NCBI RefSeq assembly: GCF_004920835.1
Contig: NZ_QFHO01000001.1
Span: 186,001 to 250,000 of the forward strand
Direction of reading: 5' to 3'
Length of the DNA stretch: 64,000 nucleotides
Origin: Stenotrophomonas maltophilia
GTDB taxonomy: Bacteria > Pseudomonadota > Gammaproteobacteria > Xanthomonadales > Xanthomonadaceae
Each line of letters begins with the position of its first letter. Position 1 is the first letter of the stretch. The notes under the pieces were generated by a model. That model worked only from the letters and a program-made list of their open reading frames with translations. It was not told the origin of the DNA and did no database searches. Of the stretch, positions 32,726 to 40,300 are shown piece by piece. The translations under genes and the position numbers were made by a program.

Positions 32726-33427
32726 TCAGGCCCCGGGCCGGCGGCCCTGGATCAGGACGCGGGCGGGGAAATCGAGTGACGGCGGCGGTGCCTGGTCGAC
32801 CTTGCCGATGCGTCGCAGCGCGTCGAGCACGGCCGCGTCGGCCTCCTCGTTACCGCTGCCACGCACCAGCTCGACCTTCTCCAGCCGACCGTCCGTGGCC
32901 AGCCACACATTCACCTGCAGCTGGAACGCCAGGCGCTTGACCTTGTCGTCGCGCGAGATCGCTTGCTGCATCAGGTAGCCGAGGTAGCGACCGTAGGTGG
33001 CATTGCCGGCGCCGCCACGGCCGACGCCCGACGAGCCACCGCCACTGCCGGACTGGATGCCGAAGTTGTCACCGCCAGCCTGGGCATCGGCATTCATCGT
33101 CACCGGGTCAGCGTTGTCCGGGGTCGGCGTCGGCTCTTCAGCGGGCGTCGGCTGATCCAGCGGCTCCGGCTCGGGCATCGTTTCTTCCGGCGGCGTTTCC
33201 GGCTCTGGCGGCTTTTCCGGCGGCGGGGGTGGCGGCGGAGGCGGCGGTGGCAGTGCCAGCATCGGCGGCTGCACCACCGGCCGACGGGTGCTGGCGGTGT
33301 CCTTGAACAGCAGCCACCACACCGCGATGCCTAGCACCAGCAAGGCGGCCAGCACCAGCGCGACGGTCACCAGCAACTGGCGACCGCGCATGCCGGGCTC
33401 CGGCCGAGGGGGTTGATGGGCCGTCAT
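32726..33427 (-). CDS. tonB: TonB-type energy transducer
   Basis: 233 residues. A cytoplasmic N-terminus is followed by one membrane helix (about 18-42, LLVTVALVLAALLVLGIAVWW). The Pro/Glu-rich spacer includes eleven consecutive prolines near residues 60-70 and many PEP repeats. The C-terminal domain (VKRLAFQLQVNVWLATDGRL...) carries the TonB fold. It is separated from exbD by 3 bases. It is part of a dedicated Ton complex in an operon with TpsB and a porin; no TonB-dependent receptor is encoded nearby, so the outer-membrane partner is unclear. Confidence 0.88.
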   Translation of the reverse strand: MTAHQPPRPEPGMRGRQLLVTVALVLAALLVLGIAVWWLLFKDTASTRRPVVQPPMLALPPPPPPPPPPPEKPPEPETPPEETMPEPEPLDQPTPAEEPTPTPDNADPVTMNADAQAGGDNFGIQSGSGGGSSGVGRGGAGNATYGRYLGYLMQQAISRDDKVKRLAFQLQVNVWLATDGRLEKVELVRGSGNEEADAAVLDALRRIGKVDQAPPPSLDFPARVLIQGRRPGA

Positions 33428-33430
33428 GCC

Positions 33431-33844
33431 TCAGCCCTGCGCCTTGCCGGTGACCAGGCCGACCTGGGCCAGCTCCAGCCGCCGCAGCAGGTCCAGCACC
33501 TCGACCACGCGGGCGTACTGCACCTGCGCATCACCGCGTACGATCACCGGAAAATCTGGCGTGGTCGCGCGTTCGGTACGCAGCCGGTCTTCCAGCTCGG
33601 CCATCGTCACCGGGTAGGCATCCAGGAACACCTGGCCACTGGGGTCGATGGTGATCGCCTTGGTCTTCGGCTTTTCCAGGGCCACGCTGTTGCTGGCCTT
33701 CGGCAGGTTGACCTCGATGCCGGGAATGGAGGCGTTGCTGGTCAGGATGAAGATCACCAGCACCACCAGCAGCACGTCCACGAAGGGCGTCACGTTGATG
33801 CCCTTCTCGCGCTTCTTGATGCCGAACTTCGCCTTCTGGCCCAT
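33431..33844 (-). CDS. exbD: ExbD/TolR-family proton-channel subunit
   Basis: 137 residues. The N-terminal KKREKGINVTPFVDVLLVVLVIF has the conserved membrane-helix Asp (VDVLL) required for proton passage. The periplasmic domain (ITIDPSGQVFLDAYPV, VIVRGDAQVQYARVVEVLDLLRR) is typical of ExbD. It lies 10 bases after the ExbB-fusion gene and 3 bases before tonB. Confidence 0.93.
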   Translation of the reverse strand: MGQKAKFGIKKREKGINVTPFVDVLLVVLVIFILTSNASIPGIEVNLPKASNSVALEKPKTKAITIDPSGQVFLDAYPVTMAELEDRLRTERATTPDFPVIVRGDAQVQYARVVEVLDLLRRLELAQVGLVTGKAQG

Positions 33845-33854
33845 GGCGCGCCCC

Positions 33855-35639
33855 TCAGCCCTGGACCGCGGCCGGGCCGCGCCCGTCCTGCTCTTCGGCC
33901 AGTCGCGCGGCGAACTCGTCGATGAACACCGCCATGTCTGCGCCGATCGCCTCGGCGCGTGCGCCCAGGTAGTTGTAGCCGAACAGCGCCGGGATCGCGA
34001 CGCCGAGGCCGGCTGCGGTACACAGCAGCGCTGCAGCCATGCCCGGCGCCACCGAGTTGATGTCCACCGCGCCGGCCATCGCCGCCACCACGAACACCAG
34101 CATGATGCCGATCACGGTGCCGAACAGGCCCACGTAGGGCGCACCTTCGATGGTTGTCGACAGCCAGTTCATGCGCCGTGCCATCGCTTCCTGCTCGCGC
34201 ACCATCACCGCATCCATCGAGGCACGGATCGCGGCGATGGTGGCGCCGCTCAGGTAGCCACTGTTGCCATCACGCTGGTGGCGCTGCTGCATTTCATCGA
34301 TGGCCACCTGGTAGATGCGCCACAGCGAGCCGTCATGCATCGCGGTCGGCGCCTTGCCCTGGCGGTCCATCTCGGACAGAGTGCGCAGCGGCACACCGGA
34401 CAACTTGCCGAAGCTTTCGGTGAATACCGCGTTGGCCTTGCTGGTGCGGCCGAAGTGGCGGCTCTTGGCGATCATGATCGCCCATGACATCAGCATCATC
34501 AGGCCGAGGATGGCGACCACCACCCAGGCATCGAACGGCATCGCCTTGAGAATGAAGCCGAAGTGGCTCTGGCCGGCCGACTGCTCATCGGCGCCGTAGC
34601 TGATCAGGCGCGAGTCGGCACCCTGCGCAGTGGCATCGGCCAGCAGCAGCGCCGCCGGACGTGCCACACGCGAGATGCGCAGTTCATCCAGTGCGCCTTC
34701 GAAGTTGGCCAGAGGCTGTACCGCGCCCGGTGCATCGGCGCCCACTACCGGGGCGGTACCCAGCGCCGGCAGCTCGCCGCTCAATTGCGCGACCACGCGA
34801 CCATTGAGGTACAGCTGCAGTGCGCCCTTCTCCGCAGTCAGTGCCACGTGCGCCCACTGCCCTTCCGGAATCGGCTGTGCCGGCGTGCTGCGCTGGCCAT
34901 TGAGCTGTACGAAAGGCACGCGGTTCTCGATACCGACCACCAGCTCGGAGGCGCCATCGCGACGGGCGTAGATCGCCTGCGCCGCATTGTTGCTGCCCGG
35001 CTTGATCCAGGCCGAGAGGGTCAACGGCGTACCCGCTTCCTGTGCCAGCGAGGCGCTGGCCGGCAACGGCAGCGGGCCTGCGCCCAGCTGCACGCCACGG
35101 CCGATCACCGAACCTTCGAACGGCGGTACCACAGCGCCGGCATTGTTGCCGTAGGCGGTGGTGTCGCGTGCCGGCGCATTGGCTTCGGCGAAGTGGTAGA
35201 CCAGCGTGTAGTCCGGGTCGAACACCTGCTGGCCGTTGCCGCTGGCCGGGGCCTTCTCGTTGCCGTAGTACATCCAGATCGTCTGCGGCGCGGCGGCGCT
35301 GACCGCCGGTACGTCCACCCAGATCAGGGCCAGGCCCAGCTTGGGATCGAACTGCTCGATCTGGTGGGCCAGCACGGTGCGGCCATCACCCGAGACGAAA
35401 CGCAGGTCATTGCCCGCATCCTGGGTGCCGTCGAAACCGAAGTTGCCGGTATGCAGGCGCAGCAGCAGCGGCGTACGGCCCGGGTCACCGGCCAGGCCCG
35501 CACCCTGCGGGCCGGCGTCGACGGTAATCGGCTTGCGGTACTTCCATTCGGCCTGCCACCAATTGGCATCGGCCGCAGCGGCGGGCAGCGCAACCAGCGC
35601 GGCCAGCAGCAGCAACACTCGGGAAAGCAAACGGTCCAT
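33855..35639 (-). CDS. DUF2341-LamG-ExbB fusion: proton-channel protein with a periplasmic lectin-like domain
   Basis: 594 residues from ATG 35639, with GGAG nine bases upstream. A Sec signal (LLLLAALVALPAAAA) is followed by a DUF2341-type domain (WWQAEWKYRKPITVDAG; WVDVPAVSA; IWMYYGNEKA) at about residues 20-140. A concanavalin/LamG-like fold (LTLSAWIKPGS; WAHVALTAEKGALQLYLNGR; ALDELRISRVAR) covers about 160-330. Then come membrane helices of the MotA/TolQ/ExbB channel (FDAWVVVAILGLMMLMSWAIM; APYVGLFGTVIGIMLVF; AALLCTAAGLGVAIPAL). Normal ExbB has no large periplasmic domain. The fused module may sense or bind peptidoglycan or glycan near the TpsB/porin partners. Confidence 0.88.
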   Translation of the reverse strand: MDRLLSRVLLLLAALVALPAAAADANWWQAEWKYRKPITVDAGPQGAGLAGDPGRTPLLLRLHTGNFGFDGTQDAGNDLRFVSGDGRTVLAHQIEQFDPKLGLALIWVDVPAVSAAAPQTIWMYYGNEKAPASGNGQQVFDPDYTLVYHFAEANAPARDTTAYGNNAGAVVPPFEGSVIGRGVQLGAGPLPLPASASLAQEAGTPLTLSAWIKPGSNNAAQAIYARRDGASELVVGIENRVPFVQLNGQRSTPAQPIPEGQWAHVALTAEKGALQLYLNGRVVAQLSGELPALGTAPVVGADAPGAVQPLANFEGALDELRISRVARPAALLLADATAQGADSRLISYGADEQSAGQSHFGFILKAMPFDAWVVVAILGLMMLMSWAIMIAKSRHFGRTSKANAVFTESFGKLSGVPLRTLSEMDRQGKAPTAMHDGSLWRIYQVAIDEMQQRHQRDGNSGYLSGATIAAIRASMDAVMVREQEAMARRMNWLSTTIEGAPYVGLFGTVIGIMLVFVVAAMAGAVDINSVAPGMAAALLCTAAGLGVAIPALFGYNYLGARAEAIGADMAVFIDEFAARLAEEQDGRGPAAVQG

Positions 35640-35677
35640 GCGAAGGGTCTCCGGAGAACGCATGTTCAAGGAAAGGA

Positions 35678-37303
35678 TCAGTAACTGGTGCTGATGTTGA
35701 AATGCAGGCGCGGGTCGTCCTTGCGCGTGACCGGGCCATCGGCATAGGGCCAGGCGTAGTCCAGGCGCAGTTGCAGGTGTTCGCCCAGGCGCAGCTGCGC
35801 ACCCAGGCCGACCGAAGCCAGGTTGTACTTGTCACGCTGCTCGGGCAGCGGCTGGCGCAGGCGCAGGTAGGCCGCGTCGGCAAAGCTGTAGACGCGCAGA
35901 TCGGTGCCGCTCCACAGCGACCATGCCGGGGTACGCCACTCCAGGCTGGCCAGGCCGCCGTAGTCGCCGATCGCCTCAGCCGAGAGATAGCCGCGCACGG
36001 TGTACATGCCACCGGCGGCGAACTGCTCGGCCGACACCAGCGGCGCATCGGTTACCTGCAGCGAGCCGCGCGCGTACCACTGCCAATCGCTGCCGAAGGT
36101 GTGGGTGTTGGCCACATCGGCCTTGAAGGCCACGAAACTCGGATCGGCCCAGTAGCGCTTCTGCCCGAAGCCGATGGCATCGCTGCCATAGCCGAACAGG
36201 CGACGGGTGCCGGCGACCAACTGGGTGTTGATGCTCAGCTGGTCCTGCTCACCCTGACGCACTCCGACGAATGCCAGGCTGATCGGCGCGTACTTCAGCG
36301 GCGTTTTCAGGCTCTCCTTGCCCATCTGCGTGTCTTCCTCGGTGTCCTTGAAGTCCACACCGAGGCTGAGCTGGCGCCACCACTGGCTGCTGCCGGCCAG
36401 TCGATAGTTGAGCTTGACGCCGATCGAATGGCCGTTGCCGATCACGTTGGTACCGGTGCCGGTACCGACCTGTCCGCCTGCGTTCAGTACGCGGCTGTCG
36501 GACTTGTAGCCGGACGCTTCCAGGCTCCACGGCGTGCCTTCGAACGGCATCATGTACGAGGCCGAAAACACCTTGGCCTGCTTGGCATCTTCCGGGGCCA
36601 GATACACGCCAATGTTGGCGCTGTGCCCGCGCTTCCACAGATTGTCGTAGGCCAGCGACGCACTCATTCGCAGCTTCTCGGTATCAGCGCTGTGGTCGTT
36701 GTTGACCGCCACGCTGGCCCGCCACGGCGACTTTTCCTCCACCTGCAGGTCCACATCCATCGTGCCCGGCACCTGGCCTTCGCGCACCAGCGGCATCACC
36801 TGGCGACGGCCACCTTCGTTGAGCGCGGTCAATTCCTTCTGTGCCTGGTCGAAATCAGGCACCTTGCCCTCGGCCAGTGCCGGCACGCGCTCACGGATGC
36901 GTTCGGGCGATTCGTGCTTCGTGCCTACGACCCGCAGCTGGCCGATCGGCGTCTGCTGCACTTTCAGCAGTACCACACCAGCACTGACCTGTTGTTCGGG
37001 CAGCTCGACATAGACCGACTGGTAGCCCGCCTGCTGATACAGCGCATTCACCGCGTCGCGTGCCTTTTCGACATCGGCCAGGGTCTTGCCCGGGCCGAGG
37101 AACGGCTCCACCGCGCGTTCAATCTGGCGCGGATCGAGCACGGTGTTGCCACGCACGATGTACTCATTGATGTTCACGCTGGGCGCAGGTGCCGCCTCCT
37201 GCGCAAACAGCGGCAGCGGCAGGGTTGCCAGGGCCAGCACCAGCGGATGCAGGCGCAGCGGAAGGCGGACGGCTCGGCACGGAACAGGAGTCATCGAAAG
37301 CAT
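35678..37303 (-). CDS. TpsB two-partner-secretion transporter (ShlB/FhaC family), short N-terminus
   Basis: 541 residues. After the signal peptide (ends near LFAQ) only about ten residues precede POTRA1 (INEYIVRGNTVLDPRQIERAVEPFLG). POTRA2 follows (IGQLRVVGTKHESPERIRERV), then a 16-strand barrel. VRGY in YTVRGYLSAEAIGDYGG is the conserved L6 motif. The N-terminal plug helix and linker seen in FhaC appear to be missing. It is the first gene of the operon tpsB, exbB-fusion, exbD, tonB, porin. The giant TpsA gene on the same strand, about 3 kb upstream beyond the gspC/HIJ genes, is the expected substrate. A Pho-box-like site lies upstream. Confidence 0.9.
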   Translation of the reverse strand: MLSMTPVPCRAVRLPLRLHPLVLALATLPLPLFAQEAAPAPSVNINEYIVRGNTVLDPRQIERAVEPFLGPGKTLADVEKARDAVNALYQQAGYQSVYVELPEQQVSAGVVLLKVQQTPIGQLRVVGTKHESPERIRERVPALAEGKVPDFDQAQKELTALNEGGRRQVMPLVREGQVPGTMDVDLQVEEKSPWRASVAVNNDHSADTEKLRMSASLAYDNLWKRGHSANIGVYLAPEDAKQAKVFSASYMMPFEGTPWSLEASGYKSDSRVLNAGGQVGTGTGTNVIGNGHSIGVKLNYRLAGSSQWWRQLSLGVDFKDTEEDTQMGKESLKTPLKYAPISLAFVGVRQGEQDQLSINTQLVAGTRRLFGYGSDAIGFGQKRYWADPSFVAFKADVANTHTFGSDWQWYARGSLQVTDAPLVSAEQFAAGGMYTVRGYLSAEAIGDYGGLASLEWRTPAWSLWSGTDLRVYSFADAAYLRLRQPLPEQRDKYNLASVGLGAQLRLGEHLQLRLDYAWPYADGPVTRKDDPRLHFNISTSY

Positions 37304-37379
37304 CGCGTCGTATCGAAGGAAGTGGCCATGGAGCGGCGCGTGGGTCTACCAACAGGACGTGTAGGTCGCGTCAAAGCCG

Positions 37380-37406
37380 CCAACAGTTTTGTGACAGCAC
37401 TGTCAT
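37380..37406. promoter_or_regulatory. Pho-box-like sites between tpsB and the divergent small-protein gene
   Basis: On the minus strand CTGTCAC-AAAA-CTGTTGG (37397-37380) matches the PhoB consensus of two CTGTCAT-type 7-mers with a 4-base A/T spacer (6/7 and 4/7). On the plus strand a perfect CTGTCAT half site (37400-37406) adjoins back to back, separated by CA. It lies 77 bases before the tpsB start and 90 bases before the start at 37496. Phosphate-starvation control of divergent units is inferred from this motif. Confidence 0.5.
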
Positions 37407-37495
37407 CTTTTGACGGTCCGCCAACGCGCGCAGGCGGACACTGCGCACGCCATACGTCTGCATTGCAGAGCCCTTGCTGCTGCGGGAGATCGGAA

Positions 37496-37831
37496 ATGAG
37501 CGGACTGTTGATCACATGGCGTCGTCCGGCGCTCGCCTTCGTCGTGTTGCTGGTGCTGCCCTCGGTGCAGGCCGGCGAACAAAAAACACAGGAGGACGCT
37601 GCACCGTGTATTGAAGTACAGGTCAACGGCGAACGGATTCCCGCCTGGGAGTGCCTGCAGCGCAAGCTGGCGCCGCCGGCGAAATCTGCGAAGTCACCGG
37701 CATTGCCCGAAGCCGAACGGCTGATGCGGCAGCCCGGCAACCAGCTGATGCAGTACAACCTGGAAGGCACGCGACAGCGCATGGGCGATGCCCTTGGTCG
37801 TTCGGTGGTACCCCAGCGTCCGGCGCGCTGA
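37496..37831 (+). CDS. Small secreted protein of unknown function between tpsB and the type II genes
   Basis: 111 residues from ATG 37496 with GGGAG about 8 bases upstream; the frame is open further 5' but only antisense to tpsB. A signal peptide (RRPALAFVVLLVLPSVQA) precedes a short mature chain with two cysteines (APCIEVQVNGERIPAWECLQ) that could form a disulfide, and a helical tail (ALPEAERLMRQPGNQLMQYN). No family recognised. Its promoter region is shared with the Pho-box-like site, so it may belong to the phosphate-responsive secretion locus. Confidence 0.65.
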   Translation: MSGLLITWRRPALAFVVLLVLPSVQAGEQKTQEDAAPCIEVQVNGERIPAWECLQRKLAPPAKSAKSPALPEAERLMRQPGNQLMQYNLEGTRQRMGDALGRSVVPQRPAR

Positions 37832-37843
37832 TCCTGCGCATCT

Positions 37844-37926
37844 GTAGATGCCGAGCCCACGCTCGGCTGCTTCTGTGTGGCATCGCCGATGAATGCGAAG
37901 ACAGCCGAGCGTGGGCTCGGCTCTAC
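37844..37926. repeat. Inverted SMAG dimer overlapping the gspC stop
   Basis: GTAGATGCCGAGC...GCTCGGC (37844-37868) and GCCGAGC...GCTCGGCTCTAC (37904-37926) are inverted copies 35 bases apart. The terminal CTAC (minus strand GTAG) contributes the TAG stop codon of gspC (37925-37923). Confidence 0.85.
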
Positions 37927-38375
37927 AGGGGGCTGGCGGGCACGATGCCATCGGTCGGCACCGGTGGCAGCTCCGGCACCGGCAGGCTGCGCGACTGGCC
38001 TGCCTGCTGCAGCTCCACCGCGCTGGCACTGATGCCGGCCAATACCGTGGATGGACCCAGCCGCTGACCGGGGGCATAGGCTTCCGCTGGGCGGCCATCC
38101 ACCGAGAGCAGGGCCAGTGGCGCGTGGTCACCGGCCATCACGCCCAGCACGACCACTTCTGTCTGCACCGCACCGGGTGAAAGCAGCCGCACCAGCGGCA
38201 GACTCGCCGCTGCGTCGAACACGGGCCGCACAGGCACATTCGGCTGTGCCTCACTGGCGGCCACCGAGGGTATTTGGCCGACAAGGGTCACGCCCCAATA
38301 GGCCACCACCGCCAGCAGCAGCGTCGCCGCCAGCAGGGTCAACACCTGATTGCGATCCCAGCGCCTGCCATCCAT
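37923..38375 (-). CDS. gspC: Type II secretion inner-membrane protein GspC/N-like (HxcP-like)
   Basis: 150 residues if started at ATG 38375 (MDGRRWDRNQVL). The frame is open to ATG 38444, but that extension uses AT-rich and rare codons (CTA, CGA, AAA) unlike the rest, so I prefer the shorter form. One membrane helix (LTLLAATLLLAVVAYWGV) is followed by the periplasmic homology region (VVVLGVMAGDHAPLALLSVDGRPAEAYAPGQRLGPSTVLAGI), which contacts the secretin. No PDZ or coiled-coil end, as in the short HxcP type. It is divergent from gspHIJ. Its stop lies in a SMAG repeat. Confidence 0.82.
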   Translation of the reverse strand: MDGRRWDRNQVLTLLAATLLLAVVAYWGVTLVGQIPSVAASEAQPNVPVRPVFDAAASLPLVRLLSPGAVQTEVVVLGVMAGDHAPLALLSVDGRPAEAYAPGQRLGPSTVLAGISASAVELQQAGQSRSLPVPELPPVPTDGIVPASPL

Positions 38376-38484
38376 GTTCCGCACCATTGCCACGTTCGTG
38401 TCCGCCCACGCTAGCAGCCGTCGCTGACGCTTTTGTTTCATCATCCGCGCTTACGCTGGCAGGCATCGGCAAGGACAGGAGGCG

Positions 38485-38937
38485 ATGTCGATGCAACGCA
38501 TTCCGCATGGCTTCACCCTGATCGAACTGATGGTGGTGCTGGTCATCATCGGCATCTGCACGGCCGGGATCGGCCTGGGCCTGGGCAGCCTGCTCGACCC
38601 CGGCCGGCAGCTGCGGCAGGAAGCCGAGCGGCTGGCGCAGCGCCTGCAGGCGGCACGGGACGAGGCCCGCATCGACGGCCGCAGCATCCGCTGGCAGGCC
38701 GACGCCAGCGGCTATCGCTTCAGCCGCCGCGAGGGCAGCCAATGGGTGACCGTACAGCGCGACGACCTGTTGCGGCCGCAGCGGTGGCAGGCAACGGGTA
38801 TCGCGGTGCAGCCCGCCAATGCCATCGAACTAAGCCCGGAATGGATCGGTACCGCCTGGGAGCTGGGGCTGTCGCTGGAGGGCCGCACACTGCGTCTTCG
38901 TGATGATGGCAGCGGACAATTGCAGGTCGTGCAGTGA
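38485..38937 (+). CDS. gspH: Type II secretion minor pseudopilin GspH
   Basis: 150 residues; AGGAGG lies just before the ATG. A prepilin peptidase site G/FTLIELMVVL with Glu5 is followed by a long hydrophobic helix and the GspH-type beta domain (AARDEARIDGRSIRWQADASGYRF). Part of the pseudopilus tip. It overlaps gspI by 4 bases (GTGA). No prepilin peptidase gene is in the window. Confidence 0.88.
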   Translation: MSMQRIPHGFTLIELMVVLVIIGICTAGIGLGLGSLLDPGRQLRQEAERLAQRLQAARDEARIDGRSIRWQADASGYRFSRREGSQWVTVQRDDLLRPQRWQATGIAVQPANAIELSPEWIGTAWELGLSLEGRTLRLRDDGSGQLQVVQ

Positions 38938-39296
38938 AGCGGAACATGCGCGGATTCACCTTGATCGAGGTGCTGATCGCACTGGCGATCGTTTCGATTG
39001 CGCTGGCGGCGGTGATGCGCTCGGTGGCGGTGGCCACCGACGATCAGTCACGGCTGCGTGATCGCCGCTTGGCACTGATGTGCGCGCAGGACCGCTGGCA
39101 GGAGCTTCGTTTGGCCGGGCAGGCACCCCAGGATGCACGGCAACGCTGCGTGCAGGGACGCGGAACCTTCCTGGTGCTGCAGCACCTGGGCACGGGCAGC
39201 GACGGCCAGCCGCAGCTGGAACTGAGCGTGGTCGCCGAGGATGCACCGCGGCAGTCGCTGGCGCGGATGCAGCTGCCGTGGACGGCCGCGCCATGA
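38934..39296 (+). CDS. gspI: Type II secretion minor pseudopilin GspI
   Basis: 120 residues from a GTG overlapping the gspH stop. Cleavage site RG/FTLIEVLIALAI with Glu5, then a compact domain with two Cys (LMCAQDRW and RCVQGRG). It forms the tip complex with GspJ and GspK. It overlaps gspJ by 4 bases. Confidence 0.88.
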   Translation: MKRNMRGFTLIEVLIALAIVSIALAAVMRSVAVATDDQSRLRDRRLALMCAQDRWQELRLAGQAPQDARQRCVQGRGTFLVLQHLGTGSDGQPQLELSVVAEDAPRQSLARMQLPWTAAP

Positions 39297-39907
39297 AGCG
39301 CGCCGTGGGCGGTTTCACCCTGATCGAGGTGATGATCGCGATCACCATCATGGGCGTGCTGGCGCTGATCTGCTGGCGTGCGCTCGACAGCGTGGCCAGC
39401 AGCGACCAGCGCCTGCGACAGGCAGATGCCGAGACCACCACCGCACTGCGCGTGCTGCAGCAGTTCCAGCGGGATATCGAGATGCGTGCGGATGATGCGC
39501 TGATGAATGGCGCGGTGCGTCCGGCTGATCGTCCGCAGCGATTGCTGCCTCCGTCGCTGGTGAGTGAACGGCACCCGGATGGAAGCTTCGCGCTGGAGAT
39601 CACCCGCAGCGTGGGCAGCGATGGGCTGCACTGGCAGCGGGTGCGCTGGTGGCGTCAGGGCAGCACACTGTGGCGGGCCAGCGGCGCGGCCACGGACCGG
39701 TATCCATTGCCTGCGCCGGAACAGTCGAAGGGCATCGCGGTGGCGCGCGATGTGCAGCGGTTCGAGCTGCGGGCGTGGCAGCCCGGCGCGGGATGGGCCG
39801 TGTTGCCGAGCAAGGGCGAGATGCTGCCAGCCACCGGACTGGAGCTGCGGCTGGGCCTGCGCGATGGGCGTGGGCCATTGAGCTACCGGCGGGTGCTGGA
39901 GTTGTAG
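39293..39907 (+). CDS. gspJ: Type II secretion minor pseudopilin GspJ
   Basis: 204 residues from ATG 39293, overlapping the gspI stop. Cleavage site GG/FTLIEVMIAITIMG, then the GspJ domain (LQQFQRDIEMRADDAL; VGSDGLHWQRVRWWRQGSTLWR; RFELRAWQPGAGW). Last gene of the gspHIJ unit; followed by 390 bases of repeat-rich non-coding DNA. Confidence 0.88.
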   Translation: MKRAVGGFTLIEVMIAITIMGVLALICWRALDSVASSDQRLRQADAETTTALRVLQQFQRDIEMRADDALMNGAVRPADRPQRLLPPSLVSERHPDGSFALEITRSVGSDGLHWQRVRWWRQGSTLWRASGAATDRYPLPAPEQSKGIAVARDVQRFELRAWQPGAGWAVLPSKGEMLPATGLELRLGLRDGRGPLSYRRVLEL

Positions 39908-40300
39908 GATTCGTTCGTGGCACCGCATCCACGCATGGCGTAGATCTACTGCAGAGCCTGCTCCGCTGGTGGCTGGGATCTACTGCTGAGCCTGCTCTGG
40001 TGATGGCGGGGATCTACCCCCGAGCCTCCTCTGGTGGGTGCCGACCGTTGGTCGGCACTGATGCTGGCCCAGGCATCCACGCATGGCGTAGGTCTACTAC
40101 CCTCCTGCCGCCGGGTGCTCTCCTGCACCCGGCGGCGCTGTGTCGGTGGTCCTCACCGCTGATGGCCGCTCCCTGCCCTCCGTGCCGTCCTGGCTGGGGC
40201 CGCCACCGCTCCCTGGCGGCTGGCCCGATGCTGCAGCCCGATGCGGTGCATCGGGCAATGCGTGCCGACCAAGGTCGGCACCTACCGGGGCATGCAATGC
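39908..40300. repeat. Repeat-rich non-coding stretch between gspJ and tpsA
   Basis: No gene seen. GCATCCACGCATGGCGTAG occurs twice (from about 39927 and 40074), followed by ATCTACT or GTCTACT. A GTGCCGACC-GTTGGTCGGCAC hairpin lies near 40037-40058, a GCCGGGTG/CACCCGGC hairpin near 40111-40133, and a GTGCCGACC/GGTCGGCAC hairpin with CTACC at 40262-40286. All are SMAG-type pieces in several orientations between convergent genes. The remaining bases show nothing else. Confidence 0.75.
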
